Shown here: in pieces, positions 11,706-23,813 of the stretch
How the letters are laid out: every line of letters begins with the position of its first letter
Position numbering within the stretch: position 1 is the first letter of the stretch
The notes under the pieces: generated by a model
What the model saw: only the letters and a program-made list of their open reading frames with translations
Told to the model about the DNA's origin: nothing
Database searches by the model: none
Translations under genes and position numbers: made by a program
Assembly (NCBI GenBank): GCA_023014335.1
Contig: JAECYW010000017.1
Coordinates: forward strand, 806,001-870,000
Direction: 5' to 3'
Length of the DNA: 64,000 bases
DNA from: Galerina marginata
Taxonomy: Eukaryota; Basidiomycota; Agaricomycetes; Agaricales; Galerinaceae

Positions 11706-13516
11706 TCAAGAGTGTCCAAGGACGTTTTGAGGCTTATATGGTTCCTCCAGATAGCGGATTTCTTCCTCAGAAAGGGTGATATGAACGCCGCCTAGGGATA
11801 AGTTGAGATCGTCGTCCAGTTGATCCAGTCAAGGGAGAAAAACGAACCAATAATATCATCCAAGTTCTTGAGATTGGTCGTGCCAATTATGGCTGCAGAA
11901 ACACCTTCGTGGATAGGTTCATTAGCCAGTACCGGGTTATTATAATGATGTCAGCAGCCTACCTTCTTTAGCGAGGACCCAAGCGACGCTAACTTGAGCC
12001 ATGCTAACCCCTTTCTTTTTCGCAACTTCTTCGACACTACACAAAATATGCATAAGTGGAATTATTGGAAACCAGAATGGTATACTCGCCGTGAAATAAT
12101 TTCTGTAGTGCCAAGGGCAGAGGAGTAGTTTTTAATGAACCTGCAGCCAGAGTCACTCTGATCAGACCAATCTTCCGAGATAAACAGGATAAACTGGTTA
12201 CCAGTCGGTCTCTCCACGCTTAGATTGATCAGCGAGAGGACGAGTCAGAAGTCCTCGAGCAAGTGGAGACCAAGGAATGGAACCGACGCCGAAGTGCTAC
12301 ATCAATGAATTCCAATGGTGAGCAAACTGCTTCAGTTGATAATGAAGAATAGCAGACCTTCAAGGTCGGGAACATTTCCCGTTCCTCCTCGCGGTAAACC
12401 AAGCTGTAATGGTTTTGCATGGAGATGAACGGGGTTAGTTTGTTGTTAATAGCGTAATCTGGGAAATGCGGTGAGGTTCAGTTGGTCCCGATCGTTCGGG
12501 CATCACATACTCTGCATCGCGTGAACTACATAATTCATTAGTTAAGTGAATTTTATACATAAACGCACATCGACTTACACTGCCAGGCAAAACAAGAGCT
12601 CATCCCGATATACCTCACATAACCTGCCTGAACGACGTCGTGTAGTGCTTGCATCTAAAAGAAATTAGTGAGTAGGTTTTGAAGCTAGGGAGGGCTACAC
12701 CCGCCGTTTCTTCGATTGGAGTGAAAGGATCGAATCGATGACCTAGCAATAGAAAACCCATCACTATGAGATGTCGTGAAAGAGGAGCGAACGCACTGAC
12801 ATTGGAACAAGTCGATATAATCGAGCTGGAGGCGCTCGAGACTATGTTTTACTGACTCAAAAATATGCTATACAGGCGGGGAATAAATACCAGTACCGAG
12901 CCATACCACTGAAAGGAACGAACCTTGCGACTCAATCCGTGTTGATTGATGTAACCGTGTTCGTCTGGGTTGAGACCATTATGGACGAAGTTAGTCCCGA
13001 AGTCACGAGCCACCGTTCCAAAGAGCTATATAGCGCCATGTCAGCGAATTTATCTGAACCCTGATTCTCCCCTTACTTTTGTCATTACAACGATTTCGTC
13101 GCGAGGAAGTTGCAGCTGCTTGATCGCTTTGCCTAGAATTATTTCGGAGAGACCATTCGAATACACCTGCAAGTTTATTGCGATGAGAGTCCCTAAATAT
13201 CCTCTAAGATGGCAGACTGACGTTTGCCGTATCAAATGTCTGAATGCCCGCGTCGTAACTATTGAAAGCTTTAACCTCTGCAAACTGAAGGGATGAACAA
13301 TTTGCTTACGCAGCCTTTATATGTTTGATAGCCTCTTCTTCACCGAGAAGCCACGGCTGCCATTCGGTACTCCCATACTGCATGGTCCCCAAGATAATCT
13401 TTGAGACCTTTAAACCAGAGTTGCCCAAGCGGACTGTAACCAAAGTGAGTAACAAGAAAGATTTTTAGCGGCCCCTGCATACCGTATGGAACCTTTTTCT
13501 TGTCATTTCCCGACAT
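11706..13516 (-). CDS. Aldo/keto reductase, tandem copy 2
   Basis: Starts MSGNDKKKVPYG and ends EEPYKPQNVLGHS. It has the same order of AKR blocks and the same intron positions as copies 1 and 3: the Tyr block YSNGLSEIILGKAIKQLQLP, catalytic Lys in VVMTK, then LFGTVARDFG, GYVRYIGMSSCFAWQ, QNHYSLVYREEEREMFPTLK and IIGTTNLKNLDDIIG. The intron after VVMTK has a normal GTAAGG donor here, unlike copy 1. All frames join cleanly. Cytosolic reductase of aldehydes or ketones is the family role. Substrate not predictable. Confidence 0.88.
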
Positions 13517-13988
13517 TTCAGTGTTGAATGCTAGGAGGATAATCTAACAGGCCTCAAATGTACGAGAATAGAACGGTATCCAGCAAGCTCTGGAATCTGT
13601 GGACAATGCCAGTTTGTGTTCTAGCTCTTAAGTGTATTCGAGGGCGAGTGCGGCACCGATGCCTCCATGGTTTGTAATGACGATACCTCTGACAAATCAA
13701 ATGACTCAAGTTGGACATCGGCCGTGGTGCTGACGTTTCCTGAGGTGGACGGCACACGCGTTGGGCAAGACCTCCTGACCAACCTCGCCAGATAACAGTT
13801 AGGTCGTGGAGGTTTGAAACCCAATGACTGGACTGCCTTCGCCGACTGTCAACGGCATAAGCTTCGAGATATAAAAAAACAACAACCAATTTAGATATTT
13901 GCGAACTCGTCTTCAGATACGCCTCCTGACCATTCGGATGTACTCGAGTACTACGTCATACATACCGGCGCAACACTGCTGAGAAAAT
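13517..13988. other. Intergenic spacer between AKR copies 2 and 3
   Basis: Promoter of copy 2 and 3' UTR of copy 3. No gene seen. The short minus-strand frames here do not resemble the AKRs. Confidence 0.4.
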
Positions 13989-15820
13989 TCAAAAGTGTCC
14001 AATGATGTTCTGCGGCTTGTACGGCTCCTCGAGGTACTTGATATCCTCGTCAGAAAGCTTGACATGGACGGCAGCTAGAGACAGATAAGCCAAACTTGAC
14101 GTAGACGCCCCCACGGCTTACCGATGATATCTTCAAGGTTTTTGAGACTGGTAGTTCCAACAATTGGTGCAGAAACACCTGATGACACTTCAGCAATGGT
14201 CACCAGTACAGTGATTGACAGATATTACCTGGCTTGGCCAAGATCCAGGCGATTCCAACCTGAGCCATGCTGATTCCTCGTTTTATCGAAATTTCTTCCA
14301 CCCTAATTATCGTAGTAGGAATCAATAGGAAATGGTTCAATTCTGAACGAACCTTTTCATAATCTCAGGGGTGCCAGGCGCATTACTATACCTCGGAATA
14401 GCCCTGTGTCTGGTTCAGCCATTGATTATGCATGATAGAAATTGACGCACGGGTCAGTAGAACCGCGCTTGGTTTGATCACTAAGTGGGCGAGTGAGAAT
14501 ACCCCTTGCGAGTGGGGACCAGGGAATAGAACCAACGCCGAATAACTAAGGAGGGCGTGTAAGTGTAAGTGTCTGGATATATAGCAGGAAATGATGAACC
14601 TTCAATGTCGGGAACATTTCTCTTTCTTCTTCACGGTAAAGCAAGCTGTAATGGTTTTGCATAGAGATAAAGGGAGTGAGGTTGTTGTTGATGGCGTAAT
14701 CTGGAACGTAGTGAGCAATTTATCGAAGGGAGCTTTGAAATTCTGCGAACTTTGCATTGCGTGGACTGCAAAATATCCTTGTCAGGCAGTGATGGTTGTA
14801 TTTTGTGATAGTTAGACTTACACTGCCAGGCATAGCAAGAACTCATTCCAATGTAACGAACGTATCCTGCTTTCACAACATCGTGTAAGGCCTGCATCTG
14901 AAATGGTTTCAATATTACAGCTTTTGCAGTTTGGCAGCCTGTACACTCACAGTTTCTTCGATAGGAGTTTCGGGGTCGAATCGGTGGCCTGCGGAGGTGC
15001 TGCCATTGAGCTAAGCTCATGAAAGACAAATTTGAACCAGACCTGACATTGTAAGAGGTCGATATATTCAAGCTGGAGGCGCCCGAGACTGTGTTTAACG
15101 GATTCAAAGATATGCTGTTGACTTCGATGAAAACAGAGAATGCGCGGAGATACGGAGAAGGTGAACCTTGCGACTAAGACCGTGTTGATTGACGTAACCG
15201 AGATCATCAGGATTTTTTCCGGACCCCCAAAAGACCGTTCCGTATTCACGAGCAACTGTGCCATGGAGCTGATATTCGGATAAATAAACGCTTGGTTTTG
15301 CACGACATATAATAGCTTTACCTTGGTCATGATAACAATTTCGTCCCGTGGAAGCTTCAGCTGTTTGATCGCCTTTCCCAGAATAATCTCAGAGAGACCA
15401 TTGGAATAGACCTAAAAGACGACAACGGTGTTAAATAACAAATTAAACGGCCACAAAGGGGGACTTCGTGGAGGGGAACAGGAAGTTAAAGAGAAGAGTT
15501 TACATACATTCGCCGTATCAAATGACTGGATCCCTGCTTCATAGCTGTGGGGTTGAGATAGTGTTTCACTAAGTGAACGTTCTGGACAAATGTTCATTCT
15601 TACGCGAATTTGATATGTTTTATAGCCTCTTCTTCACCGAGCAGCCATTCCTGCCACTCCGGGCTTCCATATTGCATAGTACCAAGAACAATTTTTGAAA
15701 TCTTCAGACCGGAATTGCCCAAGCGAACTGAAGGATAAGGCGAATGTTAAGAATATCCCCACTCAGTCGATAACGCGTACCGTAAGGAACCTTCGACTTT
15801 TTCTCTGCAGTTTCAGACAT
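13989..15820 (-). CDS. Aldo/keto reductase, tandem copy 3
   Basis: Starts MSETAEKKSKVPYG and ends EEPYKPQNIIGHF. The blocks include QYGSPEWQEWLLGEEEAIKH, YEAGIQSFDTAN, a catalytic-Lys MTK block followed by a normal GT donor, HIFESVKHSLGRLQLEYIDL and GYVRYIGMSSCYAWQ. Intron positions match the other two copies, so all three arose from one ancestor by tandem duplication. The 5'-most exon carries a short Lys/Ser tail that differs in each copy. No frame errors were seen. Confidence 0.88.
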
Positions 15821-16459
15821 GGTTTTAGTTTCTTCAAGGTTGAGAGTAGGTGGCTAATCTTCAGAATAATTTCTCTCAGCCAAGGTCACCGAAGTCGTTT
15901 TATATCCAAGGAACCAAGAATCGGCCGCCGGTCGTCCGAAAGTCTTTGTAGTACTTGTGCACCAAGTGTCACTGCGGGTGACAAAGCGGTATCTTGCTTG
16001 GGAGGAAGGATCTTAAAGAAGGAGACTAGTAGATTCGGTTATTTATGGATGACCTGTGGTTAACGTTGATAAATGGTCTGTAAACCGTTTTGATTGGGTG
16101 TGGTAGACAGAGTTCCCTAGATATAAGTAGAATCGGTTGCGCCATTGTACTGGAAGCTCGTTACGGGTGATAGATGAGGAGGATGACCAGATATCGTAAA
16201 TAGGACTGAAGGAAAGAGGAAAACAACGGTGTCTTGATGGCGTCGCAGTGGGTGTTGAAAGGACAGTGAAAGCAGTCACTGAGCCGTGCCTTGCAGAAAA
16301 CACACCGGAAACAATCAACACCAAATATCTTTAGGTTATTCACCGACTTCCACCTTCCCTCGACAACCAGGAAGAAGGATAACGACTTCAATGCTTGTAT
16401 TGACTTGCAGCAACGGTGAACTGGAATACTCTATGTTGAAGAATATTTTGACTCGGGTC
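15821..16459. other. Region upstream of AKR copy 3
   Basis: Shared by the promoter of AKR copy 3 and the 3' side of the small gene at 16460-16741. A minus-strand frame at 16161-16391 is unusually cysteine-rich but has no support as a gene. Confidence 0.35.
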
Positions 16460-16741
16460 TCATGCCTCCTCATCCTGCACTGGCACCGGCCCTTCTTTGT
16501 GTTTCTTGAAGGAGCCCTTCTCACAAACGCTGGTCTCGGGCTTCACGCGACCTGGGCTACTTCGTGAGACTAATCGCATGACGGGCTTGGAGTTGGAAGA
16601 CTCTCGATTATCTCCCTGCACAAGGCTAACAACTCGGAGTCTGCGTTCCTGTCAGGCATGCACGACTGTCCGCTCAGACCAAATGTTTCTTTTTGGAAAG
16701 TTTAACGTTTTAACCTTGGACATCGGCAAATAACAAAACAT
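16460..16741 (-). CDS. Possible small basic protein, unrecognised
   Basis: Two exons in phase 0: 16715-16741 (MFCYLPMSK) and 16460-16648, joined by a GT-AG intron (16649-16714, acceptor CTGACAG). The product is about 71 residues, hydrophilic and mixed-charge (for example SSPGRVKPETSVCEKGSFKK), ending VQDEEA before TGA. Evidence is only the clean splice and the coherent composition. No family recognised, and it could be spurious. Confidence 0.35.
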
Positions 16742-17242
16742 CTACTTTCCACCTGTTGTCGGTGTTATACATTATGCTACGCGTCTCCATGCGGAAATGT
16801 CGGGCCAGGTGAGAATTCCCTGTTTTCACAATATGCAGTGCTTGGACGACCAAGAGCAGCATCGGAGAATCAAAACAACAAGGATTAGGGCACTATAACA
16901 ATGACCTTTTCCGAAATTAAAACATCTCTAGCGATGTCAATGAAGTCTATTATCGATCCCACGAGGTAGGTTGTTCCCATTATAACCTCGTCCTTATTCG
17001 ACTCTCCTTCATTCAATAGCCGTCTTAAATCCATTGCTCTTGCACCTCCCATTGTTCTCCTCTTTCAGCTGTCCCAACTTGATTCCCATTGACCTGACCG
17101 CTTGAATAAGCTGCGTCGAGACCCAGACAACGAACCTATTATCTCCGTTGTCGTACCGTGGGTGGAGTTGTGGCGAGGCTGAACAGACCTCTTCAATAAA
17201 AGGGTTCTCAAATCCTCACTTCCAACGCGCATTTCTTCTGCC
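16742..17242. other. Divergent promoter region
   Basis: Lies between the small minus-strand gene and the F-box-like plus-strand gene. Nothing recognisable. Confidence 0.35.
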
Positions 17243-18187
17243 ATGGTCTTTCCTCTTTCCCATCTTCCTCTAGAGCTGGCTCTTGATATTCTTCGACTGG
17301 CCGCGTCCACGGAAACAGATCGTAATATTCAATCAAGACACCAAATCTATCAAACAGCGTCAGCCCTCGCCCTAGTATCTTCTAATGTCCGCCAAGTTGT
17401 CATGCCCCACCTTCTTCATACCGTCATTCTCAACACCCAGGACACAATTAATTTATTCCTTCGAACCCTTCAACAGCAAATATTTTTCTCGACCACTGAC
17501 TCTCGCCTTAATATTGACTATATACGCCACGTACGCCACATCTGGAGTTCACAATGCTGGGAGCCATTCGCGGAACAACCCAAAAGTTACTTCCAAAACT
17601 ACCGACTACTTTACCAACTCTTCTGCAGAGCCGAAACGCTTGGACTCAACTTCAGCTCTCTCCATCTTCTCTACGAAGTTTTGGGCGGTGTGCAGTCAGA
17701 TTATTTGCCAAACTGGACCTGCAAACGCGTGACATTTGCTGGTGAAACCCCCAGGTGGAATTCAATAACTTCGACAAGCGCTGGGCTCGCGTTTCTAAAA
17801 CAGATAACACACCTAACCGTCTGGTCGCCGACGAACGACACGCTCAGCTCCCCTTCAGCCATCGGTGGAGTCCCTAACTGGGTAAACAGGATACCTTTTC
17901 ACCTAATGCCCAACCTTGCCCACTTCGCCTTCACACTCGTCAACACGGCAGGGTCAGCGACAACCCCTGTTCTTGTTTATTCGTCCCCATCAACGCCGGA
18001 TTCCCTCTCAAGAAGACCCAACAATTTTTCGAACATGGGCATCCGCCTCGGACCCACTTGCATATGGCTCCATACTCCACCTCGACATCGGTCAGCCAAG
18101 TATCGGGTCCATTCTAGACATTAGATGGGAAATGGCTTATTACAGTGGAAAAAACGATATCTGGACAACATCTTCTCCGCGGTAGAT
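17243..18187 (+). CDS. F-box-like protein of basidiomycete type
   Basis: Intronless frame starting MVFPLSHLPLELALDILRLA, the typical opening of agaricomycete F-box-like proteins, followed by a YQTASALALVSSNVRQVVMP helix pair. F-box proteins link substrates to SCF ubiquitin ligases via Skp1; these fungal families are large and mostly unstudied. The first frame stays open to 18124, but from about 17990 another frame gives the more family-like tail (LHLDIGQPSIGSILDIRWEM ... SGKNDIWTTSS) ending at TAG 18185-18187. A one-base slip between about 17960 and 18010 is therefore likely. Confidence 0.55.
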
Positions 18188-18532
18188 ACAACAACAATAG
18201 TGGTATGTCAAAGAGGGAAAACAAAATTTTACCACACTTACATTAGAACACCATAAAAGCACTATACGGAGTAATTACCTTTCCAATGATGAAAGCATAA
18301 CGGATCAAGATTTTTTTGTAAGGACGTCATGGATAGATGTTGTAAACATAGGTATGTTGGTATGTATTTTGATGCCGGTGAATACATAGTATGCGTGCAG
18401 TGAAATGTAATTTGTACAAATGAAGCGGTATGGTAGGTAAGTACTATAGACAAGACATACGAGCAGAACTGGACTAAAACTCAAAACAATACTAGCAAAG
18501 CAAGGAGGATATCACAAGAGAGAAAGCGTCTG
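18188..18532. other. Convergent intergenic region
   Basis: AT-rich space between the converging F-box-like and SAP/F-box genes. No feature seen beyond likely 3' UTRs. Confidence 0.35.
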
Positions 18533-19821
18533 TCAATTTAGGCTCTGAAGTTTCATCCATTCCTTGTCGTTCGCGTTGAAGTCAACCCCCTTCCTCCGCC
18601 ACCATTCTCTCGCATCGTCACCTGGAATAATAGATTCCTCCAGTGCCTCTTCAATATCACACATCCTGTAGTTGATTGGAAGCCCAGATTTATCCCACCA
18701 TTCCAGCACTTCCGGCCTATTGTGTCGTGTGGCGCCGGTGAGGGCTTCTTGATCAAAGATGAGTGGCAAACCACTGCCCAACCACCACTGCAGAACCTCG
18801 ACCTTTCCATGACAGCTAGCATGCTGTAAAGCATGACGATCGTATTTTGGGTCGAGCTGTGACCTCGCCCACCATTCCAGAACCTCGACATGCCCAGCCG
18901 TGCTCGCCATAGTCCATCGCCCTTCCTATCTTCAGTGGGAGACCGATCGATTTATGTTGTCGTTTCCACCAATCCAGGACAATTATTTGATTCTTGGCAC
19001 TTGCGTATTCCAGCGCGGCCTCTGTATATTCGAAAGGATGTCCCCAATTCAACCACCAGTCCAGCGAGTCGACATGTCCGTTCCGTGACGCGCGATCTAC
19101 AGCTTCAGCTATTGAACTTCGTTTTGGTGGAGGGACAAGGTCAGGATGTTGCTTCGAAGCCATGTTTCCACCAAGACAGAACGTTGAGCCGGCCATGCCG
19201 TGACGCTTTTATGGGTATGAGGATCGTCATCGAAAATGTCGAGGAACATTTTGTGGTGCTGGGAGAGAAAATATTCGAGAACCTTGACATAGCCAAATCG
19301 AATGGCCAGTGTCGCCCCAATTTTTGTCAAAGGGTTTTCGGCAGACGGTTTTGCATTCCGTATGTGGTACAGTTGACCAGTTACTACGGCTCTGTCTGTG
19401 AGGGTTGCGCGCGCCCATTCTGAGGGCTGAGGCAAAGAGGTTGGGACACCGACTGCCTTAGCTAGCTCCCAGTCGCCAACGTGGTCCATAATATCGGCAA
19501 GAATTTCGACTGGTAGATCAGGTGTCATCGACTGTCGATGCTTCGTTGTCAAAGTTGGGGAGGATGTCGAGGCGCGATCAAAGACAGTGCTTGGAAAATG
19601 ATATGTGTGGAAGTCATGGTTCGAAATTCGAGAAGCTAATTCTGCGTCGGTCCCGGAGGTTGGTAGGTTACGAACTTTAAGAAAGAGAATAAGTTCAGAG
19701 TGTGTGAGCCGCTGATAAGCCCTGTGAACCTGTGCCAACGGAGAGACTTCGTTCTACCGCACCGTGGTTAATATGATGAGGAAAGGGATCAAAGAAAAAG
19801 ATAAAAGGGGCTCACCGTCAT
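18533..19821 (-). CDS. SAP-domain / F-box / ankyrin-like repeat protein
   Basis: Exon 1 is only ATG ACG (19816-19821). After a GTGAGC...CACAG intron the product reads HSELILFLKVRNLPTSGTDA, a SAP-type DNA/RNA-binding helix-turn-helix (LxxFLKxRxLPTSGxxAEL). An F-box-like segment follows (TPDLPVEILADIMDHVGDWE). The rest is a run of ankyrin-like repeats marked by HxxVLEWW / VDSLDWW / VEVLQWW cores (for example GHVEVLEWWARSQLDPKYDR). Two breaks interrupt the frame: an extra base at about 18903-18909 (TATGGCGAGC) and a second displacement near 19150-19200. The product ends MKLQSLN. Likely a substrate adaptor; target unknown. Confidence 0.65.
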
Positions 19822-20043
19822 TTCGAAGCCGAGGGACTCGAAAGACCCTTGGAAGACACTGCAAACGACGAGCAAGGGTATGAAATGAAGAGAAAAGCAT
19901 GAGGCTTCGTTCCATTTGTTACGACATGACTGCAGGCACGTGCTGGTCCACGCATCCTCCGAAGTTACTGTTTTACAGCATCCGTTTGTTCTCCGACGGA
20001 GAATGCAGAATATGTACTAATTGCTTCTTCTTCTTCCCCCCCA

Positions 20044-20869
20044 TCAATTAATTATTCGCAGTCGCTGCATGTACACAACCAGTTCTTCCCATGAATCCAA
20101 GTCTACTTCTACGAACCGCTCTTCCTCGCCCTCAAAGGTCGCCTGTAAGAAAAGCGCCGTCGTCGAATTCAATAGTCCAAATTTGCTCTTCATGTATAAC
20201 AGCGCATTCTACAGGAATTGTCAGATGGGACAGGAACTGCGACCCGGGGACGGCCCAGGGAGATGGTTGCTTACGCGTCCATTCATAGCCAGCATCCTCT
20301 GCCTTCCAACGGCCATGATACGGTTTCCGAATTCGACCATTATCGGTCTTTGATTGGGTGCATGCGCGGTAGCGACGAATGCCTGGAGCACTTCTCCTAT
20401 GCCGGCTGCAAAGGTATTTGACGAATGGGTCAGGCCAGCTATCGATTCAGCGCTTGACCTGTCAGTAGGAGAGCCCCTGCTTGACATGAGGCGGATGCTT
20501 GGTGGTTGTGAATGGGTGGACATTGGAAGCTACACTTGTTGCCAAGACCGCGCTTTTACAGAAACATCGGATCGACTCTCGCACGGCGCCCTCTTCTGTC
20601 TCTTTCAAATCCTTTGATACCGCATCAAACAAAAATGCTACTGGACGCCTCGCCACCCGTTTGGCATATGTCTTCTGACTTGATCAACTGGTGCTTAGAC
20701 GGCTTTACAAAATTACTCTTCTCCTCGGCATAAGTAGAACGGACAGTGCACAACAGAACGGCACGCCATGGGAAGCTGGCCTCTCAACGATAACCGACAT
20801 GTTATTGAACCCCATCAAAATGTCGCTCCACTGAAATCGATCTTGTGCCCATGACTTCTGCGTCGTCAT
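20044..20869 (-). CDS. Unrecognised conserved-looking protein
   Basis: Starts MTTQKSWAQDRFQWSDILMG. After a short intron it continues RRPVAFLFDAVSKDLKETEE and later AGIGEVLQAFVATAHAPNQR and IMVEFGNRIMAVGRQRMLAM. Two cleanly phased introns (donors GTAAGC and GTTATA) lead to FLSHLTIPVECA and the C-terminus WEELVVYMQRLRIIN (TGA 20044-20046). The splice phases and composition support a real gene. The junction near 20460-20500 is not settled. I do not recognise the family. It lies 53 bp downstream of the coiled-coil gene on the same strand. Confidence 0.5.
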
Positions 20870-20921
20870 CACGTACGGCGTCAAGTTTCGGTCTCGGTGA
20901 CGACTACGTCGATGCTGGTTC

Positions 20922-21963
20922 CTATGCTAAGTCAACTGATGAACACTTCTCTGTTGTTTGCCATTCCCCACCTATATGCTTCAAGAACTGCTTGAAGTTC
21001 ATCTGCAAATCATCCGACTCGGTGAGTTCAGTAATCCTTGTTAAGTCCTTTCGCTGATTCCACTGAAGGTTTCCATGAATGTCCAGAGAATAGGATTGTA
21101 ACACACAATACTCACAGTCATAGCCAAACAAACACCTCGCATTCGTTGGATAGTAGGGGCTCTTCTCCCCTTTGGATGTCAAGATCGGTGACAAGGGATC
21201 GAAAAGGTTGTTCGTTTGAATGAATGAATTCGCCATCCTCGCCTCACTGATTCATGATTGACGTCAAAACAATAAGTGCTCAAAAAGTTGATTGGCAAAA
21301 AAAGGGCATACGAATTCTGAAGAGATATTCTGATTTCATCCAACTGCCGCTTGCTTTCGTCTGCTTGTTGCTGTAAACTTTCAGGCAAGTGCTCCTTGAT
21401 CTGTTCATCAACCTGTTCCTTCACCTGTCTCCCAACTTCGTCCCTCAGCATATCTGCCATCCTGCTCCTGTTATGTCAGAAAATAGAGTTCAGTTCGCCT
21501 TGGCGCAATGTACCAAAGATAGACGACGCCCTCAAGCTTACCTCACGGATGTGGCCACCTCTTGGTTGATATCCTCTTTGAGCCTTGACTTGATTTCGCT
21601 TAGAATCTCTTCCGTACTGCGCTTGTGCTCGTCGATTTTCCGACTGCATGTCTCTACCTCTTGTTGGGTCGTTTCCTGATATAAAAAGGTCTACTACCGG
21701 AGAAAAAGGATTCTTTCGAATGGCCGCACATATTGCGATGGAAAGCCGATGAATTTATCCGTGCAGTCATTCAGCATCATGAATGCCCCGTTGCTGTTCA
21801 GAGGGTGGTAAATATCTCTATATTCGGAGAAGTACGGACCTACAGTTCAGTTCATTGTGTTCGATATCTCGGCCAGGATTGCCATCGCTTCAGGGCTTTC
21901 CCCAGCAGAGCTATCGACATGCGCTTGCGGGTTCTCATGTAGGTCGTCTTGGTTGGCAGACAT
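20922..21963 (-). CDS. Coiled-coil protein of unknown function (basidiomycete family)
   Basis: Starts MSANQDDLHENPQ. Later exons give a long heptad-rich coiled coil: KIDEHKRSTEEILSEIKSRL, then DEVGRQVKEQVDEQIKEHLP and ADESKRQLDEIRISLQNS. After an intron it reads ARMANSFIQTNNLFDPLSPI (a linker shared by many agaricomycete proteins of this type) and a final exon MNFKQFLKHIGGEW. The junctions between 21680 and 21880 are uncertain and may contain a frame slip. No enzymatic motif. Homologues are common in basidiomycetes but uncharacterised. Confidence 0.6.
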
Positions 21964-22232
21964 CAGGACAGGTCGAATGTAAATGGTAAAGTTGGAGCAG
22001 GTATACTTTCTATACAATGACATGCCTCGAGGCTACCTCATGGAAGTCGTCCTTGCAGATACTTTCGAGGAAAGCAAGATAAATATTTAAAAAATAGTAG
22101 GAACACTAACACTTTCCCAGTTCTACGAAAGATGTCCTTGTTCCATACATAATAACCTTGATCTACTCCCGGCAGCGTCACGTCGCCTTGGAAATGAGAT
22201 GCGTACGAATATCAGCCCCACGCGAAGGTTTA

Positions 22233-23426
22233 CTACAATTTCTGCTTCACCTTATACTCAATCACAAGGTCCTTGCCCATTCCTGTATTCAAGAAGTCCT
22301 TCAAATTGGTCAACTGCTCGTACTTCCATTTGGCCCTGGGTATCCTGGTTTTCTGTTCCCATGTGTGGGAGGAGTGTAACTTGAGGGAATTCGAGGAAAC
22401 GGGGATTAACTTCAGGTTCATTCGGGAAAACATCCAAACCAGCAGCGGAAAGCTATACAATAATTCAGTACTTTTAATCCTTGGAAAATATTTCAAGTCA
22501 CTGACATGACCGTCTTCCAGGGCCCTAATCAGCGCGTCCTCGTCAATAACCTTTCCGCGAGCAGTGTTAATGATAATTCCCCCAGGTTTCAAAGCCCTGA
22601 TCATTTTTTCGTCGACAAGCCCTACAGTTTCTTGCCGCAATGGGACGTGTACGCTCAAGACATCGGTTATAGCCAACATGTCCTCGACCTTTTCGAAGTA
22701 CTCGCAAAAGCCTGGAGCTTCGAGGATTTTTATGCCGAGAGTGGTAAACGATGCGCATGGGGAAGGCGTGCGCCAGGACAGCTAGACGCGTTCCGATGCC
22801 CCCCAGACCAAGGATGCCCAACACTTTGCCAGTCACATCATGGGTACGCTTATTGAGCCCTTTCGGTTTCCATTTTATTTCGCGCAGGGATCGTTCGGCA
22901 ATGGAGTATTGGCGCAGTGTCGAAATGAGGAGGTATAGGGCAGTGGTGGCCGTCGCGTCATCTACAGCTCCCGGCGTATTCGAGAGATATATCCCTGTTC
23001 CGCTAATTAATGAAAGAATGACGGGGTTAGCGGAAGGCTGTGCGGCCTACCCTTCGCTTTGCACGCGTGGACGTCCACCGGATCGTAGCCAGCGCCATTG
23101 TGCGCTATCCACCGCACAGACGACGGCTAGTCCGTCGATAAGCTCCTTATCGAAGGATGCCAATTTTACTCGCAGATTCGTTTTCCCTGTAGATGCCCAC
23201 TGTGTTTTCGTATTTCCCTCCTGGACCAAATTCTGCCAAGAAGGATTTCCTGATCAGGGGAATCGACATACTACTTATGAACATCAGGCGCAGTGGGAGA
23301 TGATAGGATGTTGGAGGTACTCACGACTACCTCGGCGATATCCCCAAGCAATCGTTGGACATCATCAGTGAGCCCACACAATAGTACCTGAACGCAATCG
23401 TTCTTGATTTCTTCCTCAATACGCAT
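22233..23426 (-). CDS. D-isomer-specific 2-hydroxyacid dehydrogenase
   Basis: NAD(P)-dependent reductase of 2-oxo acids or glyoxylate. Starts MRIEEEIKNDCVQVLLCGLT. It has the substrate-loop block HNGAGYDPVDVHACKAKG and the nucleotide-binding block VTGKVLGILGLGGIGTRLAV (GxGxxG). The catalytic Arg lies in INTARGKVIDEDALIRALED, the Glu in GLDVFPNEPEV and the His in LLPHMGTEN. The tail is GMGKDLVIEYKVKQKL. About four single-base corrections are needed: the T runs at 23164-23167 and 22727-22731 (plus strand), and positions near 23097-23106 and 22305-22316. It lies 387 bp downstream of the MFS gene on the same strand. Confidence 0.82.
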
Positions 23427-23813
23427 TTGAACTCACTGCAAATCAAAACCCGAGGCGCCATTATAGTCAGTAAGTTAAGGGGGGAGGTGCTGGCAAGAGA
23501 TACAGGAATTCGGATAATGGCCCGACTTTAAGTAGCTGGGTGGATAGACTTAGGCCCGGACAAGCTTCTAACACCGGGATGTGAGATTTTCGCAAAGATC
23601 CAGAGAACACGTCGGTGGTCGAACAAAACGATAAGTGGAAGTGAAGTTATCTTTCGGCCCGCCCGGCCGGAACTCTAGTGGGTCCCATAGCACGTCGGCC
23701 TGTCCAGCTGATCCTTCCAGCGATCAGACAGAATCTTTCCATAGGACGAGGACAGTCAGGACAGTCTTTCAATGTATTTGGGCAGACATGTATACAGTTG
23801 GTTACGGTCAAAT
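23427..23813. other. Spacer between MFS transporter and dehydrogenase
   Basis: Promoter of the dehydrogenase and 3' UTR of the transporter. No feature recognised. Confidence 0.4.
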
